The notes under the pieces were generated by a model, which ran no database searches, was not told where the DNA came from, and was given only the letters and a program-made list of their open reading frames with translations. This document shows positions 42,401 to 55,800 of a stretch of DNA of 64,000 bases, piece by piece. The translations under genes were made by a program, and so were the position numbers. How positions within the stretch are numbered: position 1 is the first letter of the stretch; each line of letters begins with the position of its first letter. Source of the stretch: Dirofilaria immitis (Eukaryota > Nematoda > Chromadorea > Rhabditida > Onchocercidae); assembly GCA_024305405.1 (NCBI GenBank), contig JAKNDB010000103.1, positions 2,542,001-2,606,000 on the forward strand, given 5' to 3'.

Positions 42401-43552
42401 TAATTAATTAATTTTTAAATTTGTTTTTTCTAAATTAAATTAACTTTTAGAAAAATAAATTTTATTATTACGAAATATCTTTTAAATTTTTATTTATAAT
42501 AAAAATTTTCTATATGATAAATTAATATTTAACTAAATGGAAAAAAAAACGTTGAATGGGAAAAAGCAATTTATCAATTGATAAGATAAAAAATTTTAAT
42601 GATAAATTAAAAATATAAATTAGAATGTGAACAAAAAAAAGAAAAAAATTAATTCACAAAACATACGTCTCATTATGCATTCGAATTATGCTATTTTGAA
42701 GTTCGGTATGCATTCGACGACTTATATTACACGTTTTCCACGGATTCCAATCGGGATATAAATACGGAATTAATTGTGGATCCCATGGATCAAGCTGTAT
42801 CAGATGGCATTGATTTTTCTTTTCCAAAATTAAATCTATAAAATAGAAGGGACAATTTTTATTTTAATGCAAATTTTTATTAAATAAAAATTAAATTAAA
42901 TAAAAATAAAAATAATTTAAGTAAAATTAGCATAAAAATTAGTATGAAATTTGCATAATTTAATTTAAATTTTTATATAAAATTAGTATAATTTAGTTTT
43001 TTTATTCATTCGTTCTTGGAAAAATTTTGATTTCAATTTTTTTTTTCGTTTAGCAAACTATTTTATTTAAATTTTTTTTTTTGTTTTTATATCAATGGAA
43101 TTTGTCGATTTGAAATTCTAAACTGATATATTTAATATCAGTTTAGAATTCTGGAGAAATTGATAACAATTAGAGAATATATTACCTCAAAATAAAATTA
43201 ATTTATAAATGAGTATCAATTAAAAAATTGCTTATTTCAATCTTTGCATGGAAAATGATGAAGTGATTGTTACAAAATACGATCTTGATTATCTTTTATC
43301 AGTTGGTCTAATATAAATTTAAAATTTTAGAGAAATTGATAAGAACCGTAAATGTATATTTAAAAAAAAAAAAAACTAATCATTTAAAAAAATACCAATT
43401 GAAAGATTGCTTGATTCTGAGAAATGATAAAATGGTTGTTGTAAAGTGATCAGATTACGATTATCATGCATCAATATATTAATTAACAAAAGAACGAATC
43501 CAATAATTAATGTAAATAATATTAGAAACTCAGTTGCTTTTAATTTGATCAT
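36457..43552 (-). CDS. DUF229 family membrane-anchored protein (sulfatase/phosphatase-like fold)
   Basis: Exons (minus order): 43552-43396, 42835-42667, 42287-42120, 41727-41605, 41111-40980, 40579-40507, 39623-39481, 39086-38870, 38729-38583, 38378-38215, 37838-37770, 37534-37357, 36958-36833 and 36567-36457 (TAA), about 659 aa. A signal-anchor helix follows the start ([16 protein letters not shown]). Then come DUF229 hallmarks in order: [64 protein letters not shown] and [10 protein letters not shown]. The family is expanded in nematodes and shares the alkaline-phosphatase/sulfatase fold; its substrate is unknown. The metal-ligand positions FDS, THD and GDHG are kept. Frame breaks, each cured by one added base, lie at the A7 run 42204-42210 (minus strand), at the start of exon 41111-40980 (phase mismatch), and at the run 40546-40549. 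Exon 42287-42120 appears to end in a GC donor. The 5' boundary of exon 41111 is the least certain. Confidence 0.82.
43114..43150. repeat. Perfect hairpin, 16-bp arms, 5-nt loop
   Basis: AATTCTAAACTGATAT at 43114-43129 is exactly inverted at 43135-43150 around ATTTA. It sits in the first intron of the DUF229 gene. It could be a small inverted-repeat element or a hairpin transcript. Confidence 0.9.
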
Positions 43553-46500
43553 TCTTCCATTGAAATTGAAAAGACTAAATATGCTGAAATAATCATGATA
43601 AATTATCAATTTAAGACTTTCGAATTTCTTGATTGTGAAGCAATAAATCTGATTATGATTATCACACATAGATAAATTGATTAGTGTGAGAAATAATTAA
43701 AATTCATAAAATTTACTAACTGAGCTAAATCATTATACATTATCATATCAATCAATCTTACATCAAGTAATGTCAAATTTCGATGAATGAATTATAAGCT
43801 TTGGCAGTTTTTAAATCACTTTCATAGCCAAACAATCCAAAAATGTCTGCCAAACCTAATATAGCTTTGCCTAAAAATTTAATTGACAAAAAAACTAAAC
43901 GAAATTCTCGATCAGTTTTTGATCCTTTATCAGAATGTTAATGATTAGTCATAGCTGTGATGCACTTTCACATTCAATATTGATCGTTATCAGGCTTATG
44001 ATAGCAATAAATGCAAATGTTAAAAATTTTTTATATCACTAAATGATAATAATTTTTTAAAATGCCTATAATATAATATTAATGGTATTTTTGCTATATT
44101 CTAGCGAAAGATAACAATTAAAACCTAAAATGAAATATTTTTTCTTCACATAAATATAAATAGATAAGTTAATTAATTTCTTACTTGCGATATTTATCAT
44201 AATTCAATCATATTGCTGCGAATATAATTATCATCATATCGTAATAAGAATAAAATATCTTCTATTTTCTATTAAAAATTTTTTTATTTCTGATAGGAAA
44301 AAATAAATAAATTACCAATGACCATTTTTGCTAAAATATTTATTATTTCTTAAATTTTATTAGAAATTTTCCGTTCAAATTAATAAGTTTGATATTTTGG
44401 ATGAAATTTATTTCAATTCAATTTAATTTATAAATTAAAAATTAAATTACAAAATTTTATAAATCGATAAATTTTTCCCATAAATAAATAGAATAAATTT
44501 AATTTAAGCAATAAAAATGCTCAAATTGATTATCGTTGAATGATTTTTTTAGGAAATATTATATAAAATTAAAATTATTCAAAAATATTTTTGTTCATAA
44601 ATAATAAGTTTGTTAAAAAACTTTTTGAAAATTCAACGAAAAAAACGAAACGATTAATTGATTGAAAAATTTTAAATTAATTATTCAAAAATAATTAATT
44701 AAATTATCAATTTATCAGCAATTTCAATATAAATTATCAAAAAAAACGATAAATTGTAGCATTTTATTTCAATTACTTCTAAATAACAAAATAAATTTTT
44801 ATTCAAAAAATATTACAATTGGATTTGTTAAAAAAAAAAAAATTTTAGAAATTCAACTTACATATAAACTTAAAAATTTAACGCTTGAAAATATGCCAAC
44901 TTTACAACCGTACAAGCACTGGCCTAAAATGCAAATAATCTCATTAATGTAATTTTAATATGCAAATTAGAAAACGCAAATTTATTACTACTTCATATTT
45001 TATTAAAATTAATATAAAATAAATTCTTGATAAGCATTAAATAAATCGGATTTATTATAAAAGTTGCTTGATAAGTTTTATCAATTTTTATTTGTCAAAT
45101 TTTCAAAATGTATCATACATATAAATTAAATTTAATCAACGAATAAATACTAATATTTGCTGCTTTTATGGAAAACAACTTTATCAAATGATTATTGAAC
45201 ATGATTTGGCCGATCGAGAATGATTGATTTATTTGTTCAATTTTTTTAATCCTATTTTATCGTCAACTTCAATAAGAAAAGAATAAATTTTGGCATATTT
45301 TTTAATGCAATTAAAAATTAATAACTTTTTTTGTAAAACATAAAAAGAAATTCATTAAAATTATCAGCAAATTAGCTTATTGTATTGTAAAATATAATTT
45401 ATTTTAAAAATAAATAAATCGATAATATTATAATTAATTAAATAATATTATAATCAAAATAATTAAATGTTTATTATCAACATTTCGGGTGTTAATATTT
45501 TTATCAACTTTTACTAATTATTTAGTTAAATAAAAATCGCATTGATTAATTAAGTAAGCTAATTTTTTTCAAGTTTTACCAACTAATTAAATGATTTCTT
45601 CTTCATTTATGATTCATAGAATGCTTTATTATATATTCAATTGAAACATATCGAAATGAAATAATAAATTTGAATTAAATAATCAATGGCACTGATTAAT
45701 TGATAAAGATCATTACTCCGAGTTTTTTTTCTTTTCATTTGCATAGTATTTCCACTGAACTAAAAAACTCTCTCTGATAATTGAAAAATAAAAAAGTCGT
45801 TGCTTTATAAATTAATGATCAACGCATTGTATTGCATTGGATTCTGAATCTTCAAATTACTGCCGATATCAGCGCAATCATTAAGAATCTAAAAGTATTC
45901 TCATAAAAGGCAAAAGTAAAATATTGGTAATAATTATTTCAATTAAAATTTTAAATTAAAAAATGTGTCACTTGTTGATTGTGATTTTGATTATAAAATG
46001 ATATTAATCAATTACTATAACTTATGATAACGTATTATCAGTCAATTACTATGATTTATTATGATAAGATAAATTAATAGATGAAATAAAACATTAGAAG
46101 AAATAATACGAATTATTAAATAATTGTAAATTAAAAACAATTTTAATTTCGATTTCAAGAAAAGATATATCATTTGTTAACAAAATGTGAAAATGAACTG
46201 ATAAGTTAAACATAACATTTATTTGCTAATTGATAATAATATTCAAAAAAAGAAATATAATAAGCAGCGAAATATAATTGAAAAACGAAAATTTATTCAT
46301 AGTTTTATAATTGAAATATTACAACTATAAAAAGAATAAACAATCTCAATGTTTACTGATAACAAAATGTTATAACAAAGCAAACAATAAAAGTTCACCA
46401 AAACAGAAATTATATTTTACCTTGTCGTATTTTCGCTTAAAATGTTTCATCGTCCTTTTTATTATTATTAAATTTCTCATAAATCATATTTTGTTGATAT

Positions 46501-48644
46501 TTATTTTTTAATGATAAGTTTTATGCAGTGATGTAATCATTTTTTAATCGAAATGATTAAACTTTTTTGTTTAGCTAAGATTAATAAAATTATTATTTTC
46601 AATTTATTAGAAATAAATCGATCATTTTGTTTATATTTTTTAATTCATTATTCTTTTACAATATTTCCTCATTTCCTTTTTTTTTTTAATTTTAAGATAA
46701 GCTAAAAGTTAGATAGTTTTGATTAAAAGTTTTACTTCACATACTTATCACAATTAACAATATCAATTTATTGAGTAATTTAGAAATTGTTGATAAAATG
46801 ATATCATAATGTAATTATCAATAAAAATTTAATTCATTTAATATTAATCAATTATAAGTATTTTTAGGCAAAGAAAAAGAAAATTGAAAAATTAATTTTA
46901 TATTTAATAAAAATACATCGAATTACTTAGTAACACAATTATTATAAACCAATCAAACAAAATTATAATTTATTTGAACAAAAAAATTTTTTCGTTTTTT
47001 TTTTATTTGTTCCCATTAAAATTTTTGAAAATTTAATTTCACATTTAAAATGAAATTTCCTTTCTCTCATTTATATTTCTAAAAAAAAAAATGTTATAAT
47101 TTTTTTTTTAATACATTTTTTCCGCTTCATGTACTTTATGAATTAAATATAATATTTGTTTAAATGTATGTATCATAAGCATATACATCTAAGTTTCAAT
47201 TTTTATTTCAACATACAAATGTATTTTATCACCTGCTATCAAATATGTTTTTTATCACTGCTATCAAATATGTCCTCTCATTTTTTTTTATCACTGCAAT
47301 GAAAAAAAAAAGGAAAAATAAATGATTCGTTCCTATCAATCGCTTACTATAATCTTTTAATATTTTATATGTTTTTTTTTTGAAATATAAATTTAAAAAT
47401 TTCTATATCAAAATAAATAAATGTAAAAAAAATAATTGAAAAAATTGATAAATTGAAGGAATTTGAAAAAATATTTTTGAAAATTGGAAATTGAAATGAA
47501 ATATAAAAAGAAATTAAATTCAAAAATTAATTTAAAAAAAGCTAAGATAATAATTATTGTTTAAAGTTTTTTAAAAAAATCTCATTTGTATTATCCAAAA
47601 TGAAAAAGAAAAAACAAAAAAACAATTTATTCATAACTATTATCAATTATTATCTTAAAAATTTTTATCAGCTAAGGCTAAGGAATGAGCTTATGCATTC
47701 TTTTTATTCCTATTAACTAAATTTCCTAATGATATATTTTTGCCTAAAACAATGTTTTAATGATAAAAGATTATATTTTTAGCCATGAATGATTATAATC
47801 ACAAGGTATATACTTCATCTAAAAGTACTTTAATGATAAAAGGAAATGATTAATTCATTTGAAATGCTTAAATGCGGCTAACAATTATTTCAAAGACAAA
47901 GTCTTAAAATTTATTTCAAAGAAATTTTTTAAAAAAATGATTTTGCAAGAAATGACGAAATATTTTTAAACAGAATAAGAAGCACAAAAATAGATGCAAA
48001 GATTCTGATAAGAAAGAATTAAAAATAAAATGATAGATGATTCAGATGTGATGAATCGCTTCTTAGGATTTTTTTGTAAAGACAAAATCAAATGTAAAAG
48101 GTTTAAATTTTAATAAAATCATCTGTTAGAATAAATTATTTTCCGTTAACAAATTATTATAATAAATAATCAAAAGATAAACTAACAATAAAAGAAATCA
48201 AACTTTTAACCCTTTACAAATAAACAAATAAAATGATTCTAATGATACTTTGACCTCTTGATAATATTTACAAAGCATAAATAGATGCATAAGAAAAAGG
48301 AAATAATAAAAGTTAAGTTCTTCTTTTTTTCTTAATTTAAAAATAGTCTATTTTTGAAGTGTAAGCAAATAATGTCACTAGATGAAATGCAATTTTCAAT
48401 AAATAAAAATTAAAAACTTTTTCGATCGATTAAACTAATTTTGTCCTTTCATTAAAACGATTTTTTATTATATCTTTCGAATTTAATTTCAAATTTAATT
48501 TAAAATTTTTCGCAAAATAATTTTATTTATTATTTCATAAAAATATTCATTCTACGTTCTATTATTTTTTATATTTTTAATTTATTATGTAATTGCAATT
48601 TTTGTTTATTACTTTACCAAAATTTTTTTGCATTTATTGTAATT

Positions 48645-48980
48645 AAAAATCGAATTACAGTATATATATATATATATATATAACTGATAAAAAACATTTT
48701 CCGAAAAACGATATAAATATGGCGGTCACAGATACGAATAATCAGATATAAATGTTTCTAATTTTGATAAAACATTTCTGATAAAAAAGGAATGCATGTT
48801 ATTCAAATAATTTTAACTTAAAAATCGAATTACAGTATAAATTACAAATGATAAAAAGATTTTCCGAAGAAAGAATAGAAATATATAATAGAGGATAGAG
48901 TAGGAATAATAGTCAAATAAATATTTAAAATTTAAGTAAAACATTTCCGTTAAATGAAACATTGAATCATTCAAAAAAAA
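48645..48980. repeat. Diverged direct duplication of ~160 bp with (TA)n
   Basis: Both copies begin AAAAATCGAATTACAG (48645 and 48820) and share GATAAAAA, TTTTCCGAA, AATAATAGTCA/AATAATCAGA and AAAACATTTC in order. The first copy holds a (TA)11 run at 48661-48682. Confidence 0.75.
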
Positions 48981-50425
48981 AAGGCACAGAACTAATGTCA
49001 ATATGGCAATTCGATTTGCGTATAATTTTAAGGCCATTTTTAATGATGTCCATCTGCTGCCTAGGCTAATAATAGTTTTGCTCTATTTAGGCCTAAGCAA
49101 ATTGTTTGTTCTATTCGATGCCTAGATAGGCAATGAAGAAAAAAATGCGCTTAAATTTCTGTTCTATTTTATAAAATAATTATATATTATGTTAGAAAAT
49201 TGATATGCTTGTCTATTAATAATCTTATCATCGAATAATTGGCTTATATTTTTGTTCATTTCCAATAAATTTAGCTAAAAATTTCTTAACAAAATGCAAA
49301 ATTTTTATTTGCAATAATTTTATTGCTACTAATATTCGAAAATTTCATTTTCCTCTTTCTTTTTTTTTTTTTTTAAATAAATAAAATAATGAATTTGGGA
49401 ATTTGAATTGAGCCAAACGATTTGCATATTTAAATTAAGCCAAATGATTTACACAATAATTTGATTTTATAAAAAGATAATTTTCATAAGTGTACAAATT
49501 TAAAGCCAGAAGTTCATGAAGCCAAAAGTATTATCAATACTATTATTGTTAATTTTTGGCTCTTAATATTTTTTCGACCTTTCATATATTTAAATCAGAT
49601 AAACAATAAAGTTTGTTATTTCCAAAGCCATAAAATTGAATTATATTTAAAAACTTTTCAAACTGATCTTTGTAATAAAATTACTTTGTTGTAATTATGA
49701 ATTTAATAATTATGTGAATTTTGATAATTTATTAGAATTAAAAAAATTTAGAAAATTTTTTCGAATTATGTTTAGAAATCTTTTAAATGACAATGAAATC
49801 CAAATTTAAATGCTATTCAATTTAGTATTATATTACTAATTAATCGGAAATTAAAATCATCAGAGATAGATACAAAGATCATGTGAAGGCTTCTTGATTT
49901 CGTTATAATTTTTATATCGATCATGATAATTTTTCCGTGAAATTAAATAAAGAAAAATTTGACAGTTCAATTTATTTCCTTTTCAAATGCTCAATTGTTG
50001 CAAATAATTTTGATTATCCTAAATTTTATATGCATTTTTTTCTCTAAAATAATAAGAGATTATGAGATTCATTCAATAATTCCAATAATTTAATTCTTAT
50101 ATTCATTATAAAATATTATTCGTCATTATTGGCATTATAAATTTAGTATTTTAATTATTTCGTTATCATTATAAATAATGATAATTTTAATGATACTATT
50201 TATATCATTGTTATTATCATTATACCCAAAAGTGATAATGATTTTTCATATCCAACATTTACAATCATTTTAATTATACATAAATATAGTACATTGTTAT
50301 TATATTATGTTCAAATATAATAAATTATATTTGAATATAATAAATTATATTTGAATAATATATGCATGAATATTCAATTTAATAAATTAAATACATACTG
50401 TTCTATAAATAAATTTGCAAATGAT

Positions 50426-50590
50426 AAATTACCGTAAGAATTTCATTCAAACAATTACAAGCCTTATTTTCATGTAATATTTTTAACAAATTACTGTAAG
50501 AATTTTAATCGAACAATCAGAAGTCTTACTTCAATTACTATAAAAATTTTAATAAAACAATTACAAGTCTTGTTTTCACGTAATGTACAC
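50426..50590. repeat. Three diverged ~60-75-bp repeats
   Basis: Three copies of a block built on TTACTGTAAGAATTTTAAT, AACAATTACAAG and CTTATTTTCATGTAAT-like words follow one another. The region is intergenic. Confidence 0.65.
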
Positions 50591-50896
50591 GTATTTCCGT
50601 GTATATATTTAATAATTTCTAGCAATTGATTGCTAAAAAATATTTTTATATCAAATTATTGTTAAGACCTATCTATCACTTATTAACATTAATTTATACA
50701 AATATTAAACAGATATTTTAAAATCATTTAATAATTGATTTAATCTAAAAATTCAAGTTCAATGTGATAGTAACAAAAATGATTGGCCATTTCGAATTAA
50801 ATATTAATAGAATTATATTTAATTTAATACAAATAGTTTATATGAAAAGAAAATTTATCATTATACTGTTTGTATGATTCATTGATATCTGAAAAA

Positions 50897-51020
50897 AAAG
50901 TGATAGCTGAAATGAAAAATGATAAAGTTTGAAATTGAGATTAATGATTTACAAAAAAAAAGTGATAACTGAAATGAAAAATGATAAAGTTTGAAATTAA
51001 GATTAATGATTTACAAAAAA
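50897..51020. repeat. 62-bp tandem duplication
   Basis: Two nearly identical copies of a unit containing GTGATAACTGAAATGAAAAA and TTAATGATTTACAAAA. They differ in a few bases and in A-run length. Confidence 0.9.
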
Positions 51021-52894
51021 AAAAGTGAAAAGCTAAGCCCAACCTCTAATTGTTGAGCATTTTTATCGCTCATATAATTAACTTTTGAAAATTCTAAAAA
51101 TATTTGTTAATAATTCGAATCATTCAATATATTATGCAAAATTAACTATCATCCGATTTGCTACTTCTCATCGATAGAAAAACCGGTCAAATTCATACAT
51201 TGATAACAATTAGATTAATTATTACTTAAGGATTAATTAATAATTATCCAGGATGTAAAATAATTCATGTGAAAGTGATGAATTCATGAATGAATCATAT
51301 ATATCCATGATTGTTTGCCATTTGTTAAATCATGATCATCAGATCACAACTTGATTATTACATGATTTTTAACACTATCATTATTGAAAATTCATGACTT
51401 CATTTGTTAAATCATTCCGTTTAAATTCATTTATGAATGAAATATGTTATTAAGAAATTACTTCACCCTTATTTGATTCTGATCCTGATTCTGCTATATA
51501 AGGAAATATTAACTAGCATTTTACACGATTAAATCTTTAGTTCTGAAATGATAATTATCAAACTTTGCAAGTCTAAAAATATAACATTCACATCTTTGAT
51601 ACTTTTATTTTCTTTCTATCAAATATTCGTTAAATTATTTTCGAAAAAATTTCAATTATTTTGAGATAAATTTTTACATAATATTATATATGAAAGAGAG
51701 AAATAGTCTACAAATCCTTTCAACATATCATATAATATTTATAAAAACAATTCATTTATGAATACATACATGCATACGTACAAGTATATGTACACACACA
51801 CGCTGACATACACAGTATGTACACACGTATATAAATAAAATATTCACAAAATTAGCACTTATATTTAATATATATATTACGCATAAATATCTGATACGTA
51901 TATTCAAAATAATGATACATATATACATTTATATTGTACATATGTAAACAAGAACATAATAGTATGATGAAGAGCGTTTACGTGGGAAATCTTGACAAAA
52001 ATAAATTTAAAATTAAACAATTCTCAAAAAGCGTTTCTGTTTTCTCCATAAAAAAATTTCAAGTCAGATAAATTATGAAAAATTGGGAAATAGCTTTAAA
52101 AATTAAGTTGAAAGATTATTATTTTTATAGAATAAATAATTTATTGTTCAAGAGGCACAAGGAAAGCATCTGAAATTCATTCTTTCTATCACTTACATTT
52201 CTATCGAAGGGTAATATAATATATGATAAACTTGATCAAATCTCGTTTGGAACAAAATATCAATTTGGACGATCATCATTTATTTTTCTCTTCATTTTTG
52301 GCCTTTTTTTTGAATGCATTATTTCAGAGAAAATATATGTTCTGAAGCAATGATATGAGGATGATATAAAAGGTATTCAAGAAATTATATGCTACAAAAA
52401 TAATACTAGGGTAAAGAATGATTTTGAAAAATCGAATGGCAAGAAAATGCTGCTAAAAAAGCTACTTGGACTTGAACTACGAAATGAAGTAAACACAAAA
52501 AAGTTTCAAACAAAAATTCGGACTGGCTAAAAAATAAAAGAGAGGAATACACTTTCCTTCCAAAGGATATTATCTTTCTAAATGGTCAAATTGATTAGAA
52601 TTGTCACAGTAATAACACATAGTCTGATAATATTAGTTTGTACTAATAATATTAGCATACCATATATGATAATACCACACCGACATAAAGCAAGCAAAGT
52701 AATATTGCTTTAGCCTCACATATCATCAAAATTGCTCTGTTCAAATTTCATCTTTAGCATATTTAGAGGAAAATTCGCTAAAAAGATGAGATCAATGAAA
52801 AATTTCCAAAAATGATACACATTGGGAGCTAAGTAATGCTTGAATAGTGCAAAAAAAAAAAGAAAAAAATTATAGTTGGTGATATTACAGTTTT

Positions 52895-55800
52895 TCAAGA
52901 ATTATGTCCCTCTCTTTGCCTTAACGAATCTGAATTTCTTGTATCTGGAATATCTTTACCATAGATATGTTGCAGATCTTCACCTCGAGGGGATGCAATA
53001 TACTTTCTGAAACAAATGAATAACGGTGAAAAATATTTTTATGCTCTTCAAAGTTTTAACAAAAATTTTACAATCATAAGATAAACCAATTCACTTTTTC
53101 TAAAAAAAGAGAGGAAAATTACTTTCGATGGTACTGAATAAGTGCATCTTTTTTTTGCGAAAAAGTATCATCATGCTCTACCGAAGATTTAGAAAACCCT
53201 GAGGCTGGTGAAGTTTCTTCATATTCACTCGATGATTCCGTTGAGGAGTTAGAAGATGAAGTCGAATCCCCGGTATTCCAAATTTCCTCCTCTGAATCCT
53301 ACAATGAATGCAATTGTTGGATGGTGGATATCGATGTACATCTTCATTAGAAAGCTACATAATCAAAAAATGCTTATCATAATATAAAAATTTCATGAGT
53401 ACAATATTTTGTTGTGGAAATCGATTCTCAAGAATATTTTCCACAGTTGCCTGCACCGAGCCACTTTCACGTAAGTCTTCTATAATTGTCGCTATTTCGA
53501 ACTGTGGAAACATTTCTCGAACTTGTTCAGCCAAAGAATTCAACTGTGAATTAGTTGCGTCTCCAAATCTTAAAAATTCAAAGAATTAAAATATAGACGA
53601 AATTTAAATCCTTACTATTAAGCATGAAATGCCAAAAGTTTCTAAGATTAATTTACCATGTTTTAAATGAAATAAAGAAATGGTAGATAACCTATTACGC
53701 TGAAAGAAATTGGTTGTAATATTATGCGACAGTTCAACAGAAAATGACGGTAACCATCGTGCGTAGCGTGTACCGCTGAAATGAAAGACATGGCTAAAGG
53801 GATGCACTAGTGGAGCATGCTGTCGTCCTCGAGGTTCTTCTACAACTGCCACATTACCGAAAGGCGGAAGAGATAGTCGACAAGTTGGACACGAATTATC
53901 CTGTTCTAACCAATTTCGTAAGCACCTAAAAAAATGAATTTATCAAAATTAAATTATTTAGAAACTTTTATTTAAATTATTATGATTTCATATTCCATAT
54001 TCACTCCAATCCACTTTCAACATCTTCATGAATAATAATTCATCAGCTGAATGTAGAAATACATAATTCATCCGTAAATGCTTGAGAATAATTTAGAGGA
54101 ATCATAACGATATCAAAAGAGAGAAATTTTGTCTGATTATGTTCAAAATTGTTTGAAAAATTGTTCCGTCTCTTAGAAAAACACTTCTAATCCTGAATAT
54201 TCTTTAAGAAATTAACGAATTTTTAAAGAGTTTCTGTATCTTCTGAGTTCTTCTAATCTAAAATTTAATCGATCTTTAACTATTTTATTTATTTGAAATA
54301 AAATAACTGTATACCATTCATGAAAGAAATGATTGCATGGAAGTTTCCGAGCACTATCCATTTGCTCCCAACATATTGCACACCAATCTGTCAAAGTATT
54401 CAATTCGATTTGTGTCGCTTTTCGATAACTGAAAATACAAACAAAGTGTGACTTAAACTTTCTATTATAGAAAATCTTGCGAGTAGCTCAGAAAGAAAAA
54501 TTTTTCCTTTCACTAATTACAGAAATGCTGAAATTCCAGACATTTTTGAATAATTTGAAAGAAGTATTGAGTTTCATTTTTCAGAAAAGATTTGTACAAC
54601 TAAAATTATGTTGTTAAGCAAAAAACAATATCATAAACGTGAAAGGAAAAAATCGAGATTACCTTTACTTGAAAAAATTAAGAAAAAACTTACTGTTCAT
54701 CAATATGCTTGCAAATACGCTTATATTTGATATGCCGCTCGAGGCGCGAAAGAAATGATTTATAAAATGATCGCAATTGCATAGAAATCACAATACATGC
54801 CATGCTTAATACAACTTGAGAATACAGCTGCAATTCATTAACATACATGATATGCAGCGTTCAAAGAAATAGATGAAGCACCAATTCTTTACCATATATT
54901 AATATCTTTTGAAAACAGATTTGATATAATACATATTCGAGAAAAGTGAACAATAAAGACTATAGAAACCAAAAGCTGAGGAAGCTGACCAAAGCTCTAT
55001 GAGTTAAAAGTTATCAAAAAAGAAAAATATCGCTTACTGATAAATAAAAATAGCGACTGATTTACTAATAATCATATAAAAATTGATTTAATGAATTAAA
55101 ACAAGAAACATGTACCAGCATATGAGAATAATGTAATAAATCGATGCAATCAATGGCAAGATCATGTAAAAATTCCAAATAGTATGTTAAAGTTGAAAGA
55201 TTGATGGATGACAAATAGATCGAAACAATATCGAGTAAAAGAGCACACTTTGATATTACATAAATACTTCTCAATAGAGACTTGATAGCCTAAAAATGGT
55301 TAAAGAAAGCATTCGAAATTTAATCGTCTTAAAGAAATATTATGACAAAGTCAGTATTCATAAAATAATGGGAAAAATTATAAACCTCTAAAGGAGCGCA
55401 AATAATCTTTAAAATATAAGAATTCGAACTTACATCAGCAAGAATAAACAAGGCGATGCTGACTGAAAATAAACGAAAAGCGGTAAATGCAAATGAAACA
55501 AATGCGAATGACATCAGCAGTAAAAGAATAGCCAATCCCATAATACGAAGTAAAACTCCTTTTGGAGGTATTGAAGAAATCAACTGCAACAAATTTAATG
55601 CTAAAATAGAGTAATAGATTTAAAGATCAGATATAAGTTAAAATTTCTCCAAAAAATAATATACTGTTGCATGATTGCTTAACTCTCAATACATTAGATA
55701 ATTTCTTTTTCCTCTTCTAAGAAACAGTCCTAACTTATATCAACCTTAGGAAACTGTTAAAGTCACTTCACTGAATTACTAATTATATTCTACTTTCATT

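Larger units (their letters stand above)
43553..52894. other. 9.3-kb gene-poor, A+T-rich region
   Basis: It lies between the 5' end of the DUF229 gene and the 3' end of gp78. I found no exon with splice sites and a recognisable domain. It contains short repeats (48645-48980, 50311-50357, 50426-50590, 50897-51020) and an alternating purine-pyrimidine tract of ACACAC/TGTACA type near 51765-51835. Its 5' part should include the DUF229 promoter. Confidence 0.6.
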
